From Asterias amurensis (taxonomy: Eukaryota > Echinodermata > Asteroidea > Forcipulatida > Asteriidae): a stretch of 64,000 bases of DNA. This document shows, in pieces, positions 35,075-47,289 of this stretch. A program made the position numbers and the translations under genes. Where the stretch lies: positions 13,510,177 to 13,574,176 of the forward strand of contig NC_092659.1 in assembly GCF_032118995.1 (NCBI RefSeq), given 5' to 3'. The notes under the pieces were generated by a model. The model worked only from the letters and a program-made list of their open reading frames with translations, did no database searches and was not told where the DNA came from. How positions within the stretch are numbered: the first letter of the stretch is position 1; each line of letters opens with the position of its first letter.

Positions 35075-37970
35075 CTAGCGGGATGCCGCGCTTCGCGTGG
35101 CACCCCCGTAGGATATAAAAATCCTTTACACAAATATTTCGAAATGTGGGTGAGGGTGTTATACGCCTCTCTCAATTACCCAAAATGAAGCTATTTCGCA
35201 CGTCCACCACTACTTGCAGTGGCTGTACCCACCTCGTTTTGGGTTAGACGACGTACCTTATGCATCTAGAAACTATAAGGCTCCCCCATGATCCTTATAG
35301 GGGTCTAATATGTTGGGCCTCCCTAACGTTACACGTTTTTCAAATAAGCGTTGATAGGTGAAACTGACCGTTAGCCAGCAACAACTAAAGTTTCTTTTGT
35401 ACTACACTACCAAAACTTTCTCCACACACTCAATATACATTCATAATGCTTGCATTTCCTTTTTAAAAAACATCGTCAAAAATTACATTTTTACGTCCCA
35501 CGATACATAGCGTTGGTACAGCACTATAAGTAAAGCGAGTTTTTGGAACATGCTGTGTGCCACAAATCTAATTTATCTACTGTTTTTTTTCGGGGGGGGG
35601 GGGTGGGGGCGGTAAGAGCGTAGGCCTCTTTTTAGTTTATTCTCATCTGAATTGGTCTTGTAAACTTTCTGGTCAATAGGCTGCATGTAAAACGGGAGCA
35701 CTTAACGTGAACATCAAAAAAGTGTTTTGCCAAGTCCAGAGGCTAGCTATGTGTGAGATTTTTCAAAGCTCAACCCCCATCCCCCTGGAAAAAAAATTGC
35801 CAGTTTAAGAAGGCCTTTTTCAATCGCCGCCCAACCTTTTTTTTATTTTATTTTTTTTATAAATAAATAAAACAATGTGAAATTTAATTGTGGATAAAAG
35901 TGTTTCAAAATGCTTCAAAAACCTCCTCAGAATAATTAAAACTCACTTGAGGTACACAGGAGATGTTGATGGTTAATGTGGAGGTTCGATTGTGTCAGAT
36001 TATATCCTTCCACACTTGAAAAAAATTGACTAAAAATGATGTCCAAAATCAATCGCTCACTTCTTCTGCCTGTTGTGTCTTCGCTAGTGGAGCGCATTTC
36101 AACGAATTTGCTAAAAGAATCGGAACGAACTTGTGCGCAATAAGCGTTTTGCGCTCTGCCGAATTTGAGCTGAACCTACTGGATGAGCAAAAGCGTGCGC
36201 AATCTGCAAATTTGCGCTCTGTTTGTACAAATTTTGTACAAAAAATTTCGTTAATTTTTTTCCCGATCTCGCCCCAATAATGGTTGATGTGCGTGGTGAG
36301 CGTGAGACGGAGCCCAAATGCGTGAGTCTCACGCCTAATGCGTGAGACTTGGCAGGTCTGGTTTTGTTTTATTGTCACTTTGGGCTTATTGCATCTCGCG
36401 AAATTTGAACGACAAACGACACAATTTATGACCGCGTTCATGTTCACGCTGCTCTAGGAACAAACCTCCATACATCCCATATCTCTGGAACCCTATATCG
36501 TACAAACTAAATAAAAACGATAAACTCGTCCCCACTCCTTAATTTTCTCTAACTTATTTCACTTTCAGAAAGCATGTCAAGTCATGTTTAGGGTTTGTTA
36601 CGTCCAGTTTGGGTCAATAGACAAACTCCCAAAAATGTACCCCATTTAGCCGCACGAGGGCTCTTTTGTTAATTTTATCTCCATCAGTAACCAACCCGAC
36701 GGGCCGATGGCTAAATTAGGCTTCAAAATGGATTTGGCAAAATGTACATTCTGAGACCTGACCGACACACTGCTCTAACCAATTTTGTGAATGGACTTAT
36801 TCAAAAGGAAACTTAATGTCGTTTTGCTAAACAACTTTGACCAAATGCAAAGCAAAGTTCTTTTTTTACAGCTTCAAAACAGCCTTTGAGGTACGTGTAT
36901 AAGTTTCACCATAGAGTAAGGAATGGTTTCACAATTCTACCTCCATGGTTAAACTCTGAAACTGCAACATTATACCTCCATGAACAGACCGTATTCTAAA
37001 ACGGTATTCATGTACCCATTTGAGTTTACTGGCAAAAGGTCCAAGGTCGCCACCCACTGTCAACCTAAAGTGGTCCACGGCGACCTTCTTCACCAAGCAA
37101 CAGGTGGCCTGTCTCAAACCAGACAACACACTACTCACAATACACTGACCAGAATGGCTCTTTGTGTAAGCCCCCCCCCCCCCCACCCCCAAAATGTTAT
37201 TAATTGTAAAGTTCCCTTAGACACCTTCCAACCTATAGCCGGCCCTACCCAATGTTTCCAAATTATTAAGCTTCCGTTTGATCCCATCCTTGTTCATCAT
37301 GATAATTCTCATGCCGTTTGGAAGTGAATGCTTTTTTATAAATATTCTCCATTTAATCTTTTCAACAAATGAGTCACCCGCAGAAGGATTTCTAGGAAGT
37401 CTGATAACAACATCGACCAGTGGTTGACACATGGTCGCCTGCGAAACATCAATCTACGGTACTTCATCCATTCAATGCAAATTCGGTCAAATTCGTGAGA
37501 TTGGTTTCGGTTTTGTCCTGGCACCCAGCCTCTTCGACCCTTTTGACCCTGCTGGGCAAGGAATGAACCAATCCGGAGAACCATGCTTAGTACAACACGA
37601 AAGTAACCTGACCAAAAAGGGCGGATCGAATGGCGGTAGGGCGGGCAAGGGGCAATGAATGAACCAATCCGGAGCACCATCTGCGAAACACTGTCCAATG
37701 AGTCGCCTGTCAGAAAGATTTCTAGGAAGTCTGGTAACAACATCGACCAGTGGTTGACGCACGGTCGCCGCCCAAACTTCTTCCAATCACATGACTTGTA
37801 AGTGCGAGTTTGGATCCGGGTTTTGCAGACTTGCAACCCGACGTCTGAAACCACACAAACGTATTGAATTCCACACAAACAACCGTGTTGGATTCCACAA
37901 GGATGCCATACCACTGGACCTTCTAATTTTCAATCCAAGATGGCGCAGGTTACGCTTTTAATAGTATAGA
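35075..37970 (-). mobile_element. Helitron, non-autonomous, 2.9 kb
   Basis: On the minus strand it starts TCTATACTATTAAAAGCG and ends with a GC-rich hairpin (GCCACGCGAAGCGCGGC) then ATCCCGCTAG, i.e. the 5'-TC and CTRR-3' ends of Helitrons. It is inserted between A and T: the flanks rejoin to ATTCAAATTGCCACC, and that unbroken sequence occurs in the opposite arm (34310-34323) and in the other copy (44693-44705). A duplicated internal block (TTTCTAGGAAGTCTG, CATCGACCAGTGGTTGAC) lies at 37385-37430 and 37718-37760. No RepHel protein is recognised. Confidence 0.88.
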
Positions 37971-38039
37971 TTGCCACCACACCATAAAGGAGTTGAGTGC
38001 CAAAGCTGAAAATTGGTGTATAAGTAGATATGATATATG

Positions 38040-39800
38040 GGAGATTCCGCGGTAACACGCGTTACGCTTTTGAGGGTCCTTCATCATTCTCCATTCTCTG
38101 GCTGCAAGACTACTTTGATTTAAGTGTTCATATTGTATTTTAAAACCTAAATATCTAGGCGAGATCCCCATGTTCACACAAAAGTGAAAGATCAACTGGT
38201 TTAGCTGAGAGAGCTCTGCGAATATCGGTAACACGCGTTACGCTGAATGGAATGACCAAAAAAATACCGAACTTCATTTCAACTTTGTCCTCAAACTTAC
38301 CAGTCTACTACAAATTTGTTTCTATTGTCATCAAGTACTATGCTAAGGTTTATCATACCAAAACAATTACAATAATCCAAGTGTAACTTTTTTAGTAAAT
38401 TGCTAAATAGTCGGTAACACGCGTTACGGTAACACGCGTTACAATTATTCCAAGCTACATGTTTATATATTATTTCAGTTGTTGAGTTACAAATTCTCAA
38501 AAAAAAAATCAACCAATATCAGTAGCACATCATATTTAAAGAGCAAAAAATTTAATAGACCTTTTTCTTAATGTTTTGCTGTACATATCACAAAATTTAA
38601 GGTAACACGCGTTACGGTAACACGCGTTACAATTTGTCTTGCTACATTATTGATGTTATTTCAATTGTTGAGTTACAATTTCTCAAATTTATCAACCAAT
38701 ATCAGTTGCACATCATATTTGAAGAGCAAAACAGTAGCTATAGACCTTTTTATTCATTTATTTTTTTAGTTGCTCTACTTATCCCAAAATTTGTAGTGCA
38801 TGCGATTGTTTACTATCACGGGTTCTCCAGTTTCCTAATAATATGATTCCTAAAATAAAATGTTTTGTCATCTTTTAGAACTTGCCAAATTGCAATTCCT
38901 TCAAGCAGGGGGCATCCCTAAAACACTGAAGTCATTTTCTTCACTTACTTGCACTACTTCACCACGGAAATAATCCCAATCATTAACCACAAAAAAACAA
39001 CTCCCCACACTTAGAATCGTTAATTTGACCCCCCCATTCCATCGACATGTCCTTTGCCGTGGGATGTTGAAAAGTAATTCCACCTCATTCACATTATGCT
39101 TGCCTACCAGGCCATGGAACGTGGCAGGAATATTTTAGTTGTTAAACTGTGTGCTGTGCCCATCTGACCATTATATACAATGAATTGGTCTTGGTAACAC
39201 GCATTACATTGGTAACACGCGTTACATGGTAACACGTGTTACATGGTAACACGCGTTACATGGTAACACGCGTTACAGTTTTCGGAGGCTTATTGTGAAG
39301 CGTTGGTTAAGAATTCATCTAAGTTTTTACTGTTTTTACCTGAGCCCTTATTAGTAGGAGGAAAATTAAAAAATGCAGCATTTGAAACCAGGCTGTTTAG
39401 TAATTATATTTAAAAGGGTGTGTTTTGGTAACACGCGTTACGCTCTCTGAGAGTACCTCAAACCAAGTGTTGACACAAGTGTACATTGAGTGGTATTGAA
39501 ATTTTACTTTTTTTTTCCGAAAGAATACTGCCCATACTTGCTCTCATTTATACTTTTTTAAAGAAAATTGATACTGACTATAAAAATAGGTCAAATTGAT
39601 AAAACCATAAAAAACATTACTTTTTTCCAACCAAAGTGCACTGTTGGAAAAGTATTTTTTTTTCACAGTTAACAATATCCAACAGAATAAAAAAAAAAAC
39701 CCTGACACTTGGACACGTTTGGAATGAAATAAAGATAAAAATTCAATTCTGGGAGCAATTTAATTTTCTAAGAAAATTCCACCTTTTCATGGAATCGCCC
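38040..39800. mobile_element. 1.76-kb TIR element with GTAACACGCGTTAC cluster
   Basis: Interrupts the right arm of the GGTCATTCC element where the opposite arm has continuous ATATATATG sequence. Its ends read GGGAGATTCC and, inverted, GGGCGATTCC, flanked by ATATAT on both sides. It carries twelve GGTAACACGCGTTAC copies (two with one change). No coding frame with a recognisable domain. Confidence 0.65.
38051..39441. repeat. Twelve copies of GGTAACACGCGTTAC
   Basis: Copies start at 38051, 38227, 38413, 38428, 38601, 38616, 39193 (GCATTAC variant), 39211, 39228 (CGTGTTAC variant), 39245, 39262 and 39427. Doublets are 15 bp apart; the 39.2-kb run is spaced 17-18 bp. Each is a near-palindrome GTAAC-n4-GTTAC around ACGCGT. 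The 38428-38615 and 38616-38800 stretches are themselves a diverged duplication. Confidence 0.9.
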
Positions 39801-41999
39801 ATATATCTACAACTGGTATCAATTTCAAAAAACGTTTCAATTGATCGCGGGTCAACCGGGGTCAAGACGGGCGGGGTCTTTTTGACCTTTTTCTGGCTGG
39901 AACCAAATTTGGGTCCATGCTATTTCTGAATGAATGCATTGGTGAGCTTATAATTGCTTATGGGTAAAGACATGCACCCATAGATAATAACTAGGGAATA
40001 TAGGTTTCATTTGACCCCTCATGCGGGCTCAGGGTGGCCCCAATTATCACAAAAAACATTTTCGGCTGATTAAAGTGCCTACTTTGGGTGATCATAACTA
40101 GAAAGTTAAAGGAGATACATTTAAATTGAGTGCAGATTCATGAAAGTTGGCAAAAAGTAAGATGGAATACCAAGTTTGAGCTCTCTACCTGGTGCAAAAT
40201 CTAAGTTATGAGTTTTCAAAGTCGGCAATTATCACAAAAAACACATTTTGCGTCTCGCGCAGCGCACAAAATGGCCGCCTTGACCAAATTTCAATGGATC
40301 ATATCTCGAAAACGACATGGAGTATGACTTAGCTTTTTGCATGTGTTCGTTTGAGCCACATCCAATCATTCTGATGAAGTTTCATCAAAATCTGAGGGGG
40401 TCACCTAGGGACCACTGGTTGATTTGACACGGAATGACCTGGTGTGGGTTTTGTTAAACATTAGTTGTCACATTCATAATCATGACAGAAAGTACTTAGA
40501 CTGGAGAAGTCGATAACCTCTTTCCTCATCTGACTTTACAGACTGGAGAATTGTGCAAACCTAATAGTTTTGGCAAATGTTTTATTATTTCTGACACGTA
40601 TTTTCCAATTTCTTCTTTTACAGATCTTGTGCTTCTCTGATAAAGACAACTCAATCAACATCACCATCAACAGAAGGCTGGCAATGAAGCATGGCGCGGT
40701 GTTTAGGCTACGTCTTCCTCAAGATAATTATTCCAAAAAGAGATTAATCCTGTCCTGTGATATTGCTAAAAAAAGGTGCTGCATGTATTTTATTTACACT
40801 GCTTTCTGGTAAAACTACAGTTAAGTTGTGGTAATACTATTAAACTAAGGAATACTATAGTTACGCTGCAATCGTATTGCAGTTTATTGTAATTATACTG
40901 CAGGTTTACTGTAAAAAAAAGTAATGATGTGGTAAAACTACAGTTATGTTGTGGTAATACTATAGTTTAACTAAGTAATACTACAGTTTCACTGCAATCG
41001 AATTGCAGTGTTACTGTAATTATACTGCAGGTGTACTGTCAAAAATGTAATGATGTGGTAAAACTACAGTTTTGTTGTGGTAATACTATATAGTTAAAGT
41101 AAGTAATACTACAGTTTCAGTGCTATCAAACTGTAGTTATACTGTAATTATACTGCAGGTTTACTATACAAAATGTTCGGATATAGTATAGATTTACTAC
41201 AGTAAGTACTATAGTATAACTCCAGGATAACTATAGTATAAGTATAATTACTGGAGTAATTTTGAAGTAAAAGTGTAGTGAAACTTCAATAAAACTACAG
41301 TTGTACTGCAATTAAATTGTAGTATTTTTATAGTAGAATTGTAGTGAATTTTAAAGTAATGATGTGGTAAAACTACAGTTATGTTGTGGTAACACTATAG
41401 TTTAACTAAGTAATACTATAGTTTTACTGCAATCAAACTGTAGTTTTACTGTAATTATACTGCAGGATTACTATACAAAATGTTCAAAAACAGTATAGAT
41501 TTACTACAGTAAGTATTATAGTATAACTTCAGGATAACTACAGTATAAGTATAATTACTGTAAAGTAATTTTGAAGTACAAGTATAGTGAAGCTTCAATA
41601 AAACTACAGTTATACTACAATTAAATTGTAGTATTTTTATAGTTGAATTGTAGTGAATTTTAAAGTAATGATGTGGTAAAACTACAGTTATGTTGTGGTA
41701 ACACTATAGTTTAACTAAGTAATACTATAGTTAAACTGCAATCAAACTGTAGTTATACTGTAGTTTTACTGCAGGTTTACTATACAAAATGTTCGAAAAA
41801 CAGTATAGATTTACTACAGTTAATACTATAGTATAACTCCAGGATAACTATAGTATAAGTATAATTACTGGAGTAATTTTGAAATAAAAGTGTAGTGAAA
41901 CTTCAATAAAACTACAGTTATACTGCAATTAAATTGTAGTATTTTTTGTAGTAAAACTACAGTGATTTTTTATAAGGGATATGGTGTAGTTGTTAATGA

Positions 42000-43640
42000 A
42001 TGTGTACAAAACTTTCACCAAAAATTTTCGGAATTACTTTAATTTAATACTTACTAAAATTGTGATGAATGTCAATCAACAATCCTTCGCTGCCACTCGG
42101 TGAGAGACCACAGACTGAGGAACTGGAGTATACAAAATTAACAAATAATTACAAATCAAGACCCCACTGCCTGACTCTTGTTTCTTGTATTATTTAATTA
42201 TGTGTGAACCACTCTTCCTAAATAAAATTGTTCAAAATAGTCTACCCGCAAGTTTACTATTTTATTTCATTTTAATGTTCATTTATATTTTACCTTTTTA
42301 CATGCACTACAAACTACTACTGCACTACACTACTGCCTAGGGCGGGTACCACCTAGGCCTACTGTCCTGAAACTCAGTTGCAGTGTTGCAGGGCTATACA
42401 CGACATGATTGCTTGGTATTTTAGTTGTTTTGTAGAGAATGTACAATAATAACAATGTAATGAATATGTATTGAATATTGTAATGAATATGTATTGAATA
42501 TTGTATTACAATGTAATGAATATTATTATTATAAAAATATTACAGTTACAGTCATCGATCACATCATCGACTAGCCCACCTTGTTGAGCTGTTAATGGCT
42601 CCGCTTTTAACATCGGTCTCATCACTGTCACCATTACAGCCCACCTTCAATACATGTCTTAAACGCTAAGAATGTGCCAACACTCCTCCACCAGAAATTT
42701 TACCAAAGATTGTACAATTACATGCAAGTTTACTATAGTAGTTTCTTGTCTTACTGTAATAAACAACTGATTACAACTAATACTATTTTTAGTAGCGGCG
42801 CAGTGCCGTGCATTTGCAACTGGTGATAGGTGCAGTCTAGTGAATATACAGTGAATTACCCATATAGTCATCACATCAATAAATAAAAAAAAATTCCATT
42901 CCACCATGAAGGTACATGTGTATACACTTTCAGGGGACTTGCTCTTAGCTTCTATTGAATGTGTACACAACTTCCAACTAGAATCACATGTACCATGCAT
43001 ACTTACTTGAACTTTGATGAATGCCAATCAGCAACAACAATCCTTCGCTCTACTCAAAAGCACTGTCAGCCAAAAACAGACGGAGACACTAAAATAGACA
43101 AAATTAACAAATAAATTACAAATCAAGACCCCACCGCCTGACTTAAAAATAAATACCTACAATGGGTCCTACTACTTGCCGTCAACTCACCGTCACCTCA
43201 ACATTTAAAATCCACAACAGAGGCATAAAACTGTAAGTATTCGCTAAAAGATCACTTTCATAAGTCTTAGATTCCATTTCGGTTATTTTTACTACATTTA
43301 ATTGGATTTTATTCTGAGAGAACACAAAATCGCGAATCAGCAAAGTCATACAGAACAGAGGCACTTTCCTGAAAACATAATAGTCTTGGCCCAAGACGTC
43401 AACTATCGGTACCACGTAGTGCATTAAGTACTGCGTTTCGTGTAAATTGATCGCTGACGACTTGGGTCAAGACTAATCCATAACTGGTATCTGCGTTGTG
43501 GTTGAGTTGACGGTGAGTTGACAGCAAGTAGTACCAAGTAGTACCACCACCTATAATAAATATGGTGGCACACCATTGCAGAGTAGCACTGATAATATAT
43601 GGTGTAGTTGTTAATGAATGTGTACAAAACTTTCACCAAG
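42000..43640 (-). repeat. Exon-like duplicated modules, second set
   Basis: Minus-strand exon-like segments: 42055-42122 (68 nt) and 43007-43088 (82 nt), each with an AG acceptor and GTAAGTAT donor; the set continues at 43673-43740. All share GCGAAGGATTGTTG and TTGRCATTCATCA. The 82-nt copy matches 30483-30564 almost exactly. Confidence 0.6.
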
Positions 43641-43672
43641 AATTTTCGGAATTACTTTAATTTAATACTTAC

Positions 43673-43740
43673 TCAAATTGTGATGAATGTCAATCAACAA
43701 TCCTTCGCTGCCACTCGGTGAGAGACCACAGACTGAGGAA
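43673..43740 (-). repeat. 68-nt exon-like copy
   Basis: Minus strand: acceptor TTTTGTATATTCCAG, donor GTAAGTATTAA. Near-identical to 42055-42122. A shorter candidate (46271-46244) with GTAAGTATAAC lies further upstream and could be a first exon. Confidence 0.5.
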
Positions 43741-43991
43741 CTGGAATATACAAAATTAACAAATAATTACAAATCAAGACCCCACTGCCTGACTCTTGTT
43801 TCTTGTAATTGTATTATTTAATTATGTGTGAACTACGTTCTTCCTAAATAAAATTGTTCAAAATAGTCTATCCGCAAGTTTACTATTTTATTTCATTTTA
43901 TTGTTTATTTATATTTTACCTTTTTACATGCACTACAACTACTACTACTGCACTACACTACTGCCTAGGGCGGGTACCACCTAGGCCTACT

Positions 43992-45818
43992 GGGTCATTC
44001 CATGTCAAATCAACCAGTGGTCCCACTGGTGACCCCCTCAGATTTTGATGAAACTTCATCAGAATGATTGGATGTGGCTCAAATGAACACATACAAAAAA
44101 GCTAAGTCATACTCCATGTCGTTTTCGAGATATGATCCATTGAAATTTGGTCGAGGCGGCCATTTTGTGCGCGCGCGAGACGCAAAATGTGGTTTTTGTG
44201 ATAATTTCCGACTTTGAAAACTCATAATTTAGATTTTGTACCAGGTAGAGAGCTCAAACTTGGTATTCCATCTTACTTTTTGCCAAATTTCATGAATCTG
44301 CACTCAATTTAAATATATCTCCTTTAATTTTTTTGGTCACCCAAAGTAGGCACTTTAATCAGCCGAAAATGTTTTTTTGTGATAATTGGGGTCACCCTGT
44401 GCCCACATTAGGGGTCAAATGAAACCTATATTCCCTAGTTATTATCTATGGGTGCATGTCTTTACCCATAAGCAATTATAAGCTCACCAATGCATTCATT
44501 CAGAAATAGCATGGACCCAAAGATGGTTTTTCCAGCCAGAAAAAGGTCAAAAAGACCCCGCCCGTCTTGACCCCGGTTGACCCCGCGATCAATTGAAACA
44601 TTTTTTGAAATTGATACCAGTTAAACATATATATTATATCTACTTATACACCAATTTTCAGCTTTGGCACTCAACTCCTTTATGGTGTGGTGGCAATTTG
44701 AATATTATATGTTTTTGGCACATTTTAATGTAATATCATACAGTATACATGTACATGTACATTCATGTACACATGTACAATACATGGTAATATATGTTTG
44801 AAGCTTGTGTAACTGGTTTTTTCTGGCTAGCAAAAAATTAAGTTTATTTTGTGTTATTGTTTTTAGAAATGGGTTGATGATGCATGTTTTCAACTGCAAT
44901 AAATAATTTAAGGCGGGTACCTCAAAGTGCTGCAAAAATCTCCCATAACACACACAAAATATTGGAACAATACCCCAGTATGGAACCATACCCCAGTATA
45001 CTGTGTGGAGTTTCACTTGAAACATGGATCAAACCACACAATACAAATAAAATATGCCAGTACTTAACATTCACTGTCTGACATATTCTTCTCTGGTTTT
45101 TACCCATCCCCAGTCCCCTTTGTTTCCTCCATGCTATATACATGTTTAAGCTGGTTAAACTTTCCAATCACATGGTCACCTCATTTGCATAAACGCTGGT
45201 ATTATTACTTTCCATACACTACTTTTTTACAACAATACTTCTCTAATGTGTGTCACATGCAAACACTACTTTCTCAAACGAAATATGTTCTTGTGTATCA
45301 CGCAGACACCACAAATGCCAATGCATTGGTGTCTCTTTTTGCTAGCCAGAAAAAATAAGTTACACAAGCTTCAAACATTTATTACCATGTATTGTATATG
45401 TACATGAATGTACATGTACATGTATTCTGTATGATATTACATTAAAATGTGCCAAAAACATATAATATCCAAAATTAAAGGAGATACTCTTAAGTTGAGT
45501 GCAGATTCATGAAATTTGGCAAGAAGTAAGATGGAATACCAAATTTGAGCTCTCTACCTGGTACAATAACTAAATTATGAGCTTTCAAAGTCGGAAATTA
45601 TCACAAAAACCACTTTTCGCATCTCGCGCGAGTACAAAATGGCCGCCTTGACCAAATTTCAATGGGTCATATCTCGAAAACGACATGGAGTATGACTTAG
45701 CTTTTTTGTATGTGTTCATTTGAGCCACATCCAATCATTCTGATGAAGTTACATCAAAATCTGAGAGGGTCACCTGGGAACTTTTCTGAAAACTGGTTGA
45801 TTTGACACGGAATGACCC
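43992..45818. mobile_element. GGTCATTCC-ended element, second copy, 1.83 kb
   Basis: Starts GGGTCATTCCATGTCAAATC and ends with the reverse complement. The centre (44880-45160) is in the opposite orientation to that of the first copy. The right arm lacks a segment present on the left (it jumps from AACATATAATATCC to TTAAAGGAGATAC). The paralogous flank at 42350-42375 is unoccupied. No coding capacity. Confidence 0.82.
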
Positions 45819-45975
45819 TAACTGTTCTGAAACTCAGTTGTAGTGTTGCAGGGCTATACACGACACGATTGCCTGGTATTTTAGTTGTTTTGTAGGGAAT
45901 GTACAATAATAACAATGTAATGAATAGGGCCTATGTATATTAATATTATTATAATAAAAATGTTACAGTTATAGT

Positions 45976-46128
45976 CATCGATCACATCATCGACTAGCCC
46001 ACCTTGTTGAGCTGTTAATGGCTCCGCTTTTAACATCGGTCTCATCACTGACCATTACAGACAGTGATGAGACCGATGGCGATGTTAAAAGCGGAGCCGG
46101 TATTAACAGCTCAACCAGGTGGGCTAAT
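45976..46128. repeat. Long hairpin, ~65-bp arms
   Basis: CATCGACTAGCCCACCTTG through CGGTCTCATCACTG is followed after ~11 nt by its inverted, slightly diverged copy. At 42550-42640 only the left half exists, so the hairpin arose after or was lost from one duplicate. Confidence 0.75.
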
Positions 46129-46271
46129 CATCGACACTTTCCGAGGATTTTGTTGTAATCTTAGGATAATCTTACATGTAGTTGATAATGAATAAGTACA
46201 AAACTTTCAACTAGAGTTTTCAGAACTAATATGTTATACTTACTCAATCAAGCAAGTCAACGGAAGTCAAA

Positions 46272-46864
46272 CTGGTGTGAAGATGAACGGATGGATTCAT
46301 GAATAAACACCAAACGACCAAACTGGTAAAAAAACTCTACACAAACGGCCAATTATGATGGACGACACTCAATAACCAACACTTTTGGCAAAAATACACA
46401 AATTGGGCGACAGTTGCAACCACACGAGCAGAGCTAGCTAACAAGAATAGTAAAGAGGATGAGATTGACGACGCAATATTATGGCGAACCAATAGCAATC
46501 ACACCATGACTCCCTAGCAATAAAGGTTTATTAATAGCATCATGAGGTAACGTCACGTGACGCGGTATGGTTACGCTGATTTGTCAATTTGTGTGGTGTA
46601 CAAAGTAAATATGAATATGTATGAGGTGTCGTTGCGCGGTTGTAGTTTCCAGATACAGCGCATAGCTACGTCACCTTATACATATTAATTTTTTGCTGTA
46701 CACATGCACATGACCCAGGTTGTTTTTGTGTGTTTTTGTTAGAACTCTTTCTGTTACAGTACACATAATATAGGCATTTGTTAGTCCGTCTTGTGTGTGG
46801 CTGTAGGCTTTGGTCATGTCGGTAGGTCACAAGAAAGTATACAAATTTTTACTTTTAAACACTG
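46272..46864. other. No gene recognised; CCAAT-bearing stretch
   Basis: Upstream (for minus-strand transcription) of the exon-like modules. AACCAATAGCAATCAC near 46485 and a CACGTGAC word near 46555 are compatible with a promoter, unproven. Confidence 0.25.
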
Positions 46865-46867
46865 TAA

Positions 46868-47206
46868 GGGGCCATTCATAATAGTCAATGTTAAACAATT
46901 TCGATATTTTTTCGAAATTGTGGGTGGGTCAAAATAAATAACTGAAAATCGAAATTCATTTGTTAAATTTTTTTACTTATGTTTTTACATGATAAAATAA
47001 AGAAAGCTGCTGTATCTGCTCTATGTTGGAGTCCTTTGACTTGGTAAATCTGCATCATTTGAGGCAGTACTTTGTTGTTTAGTTTATAGAGTATATTGTG
47101 ATGTAAATCAATACTTAAAAATCGAAATTTGGGGTGGGTGGGTGGGTCAAAACATTTTCGAAAACAAATCAAATATTTTTTAACATTGACTTTTATGAAT
47201 GGCCCC
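46868..47206. mobile_element. 339-bp MITE, PIF/Harbinger-like
   Basis: Inverted ends GGGGCCATTCATAATAGTCA and counterpart; TAA flanks both sides (46865-46867 and 47207-47209). A GTGGGTGGGTCAAAA block sits internally on both sides. Non-coding. Confidence 0.7.
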
Positions 47207-47289
47207 TAAACTATTAAGACTCGAAGAGAACCATTTCATAAAATACAACTGTATTTTGAAAGTGCCACAATTTGTAATATTTATTTCAG

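Larger units (their letters stand above)
33599..40440. mobile_element. GGTCATTCC-ended long-TIR element, interrupted
   Basis: Ends read GGTCATTCCGTGTCAAATCA and the reverse complement. The arms are about 0.9 kb each, with GAAACTTCATCAGAATGATT, ATCTCGAAAACGACATGG and TGACCCCGGTTGACCCCGCG. The right arm is split by a Helitron (35075-37970) and by a TIR element (38040-39800). The single-copy centre is 34500-34920 and has no coding frame. A second copy lies at 43992-45818. Confidence 0.75.
31049..41978. mobile_element. 10.9-kb TIR element hosting nested insertions
   Basis: Ends are CCCTTATAAAAATTCACTGT on the left and its counterpart ending TTTTTTATAAGGG on the right. Both ends are built of AT-rich arrays of ACTACAGTT-like words: two ~196-bp units at 31070-31480 and ~300-bp units at 40815-41970. 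The uninterrupted target is seen in the second flank copy at 43590-43610 (GATAATATATGGTGTAG). No transposase is recognised; much of the length is other inserted elements. Superfamily not assigned. Confidence 0.7.

Noticed and set aside
36049..36447. 132-codon minus-strand frame inside the Helitron
   Set aside because: No domain recognised, and overlapping frames of similar length exist on the other strand.
37336..37914. 192-codon minus-strand frame inside the Helitron
   Set aside because: It covers an internal duplication and shows no Rep, helicase or other recognisable motif.
38051..39441. Replication origin or iterons for the GTAACACGCGTTAC cluster
   Set aside because: Nothing else supports an origin; the copies fall inside one TIR element, so transposase binding is the simpler idea.
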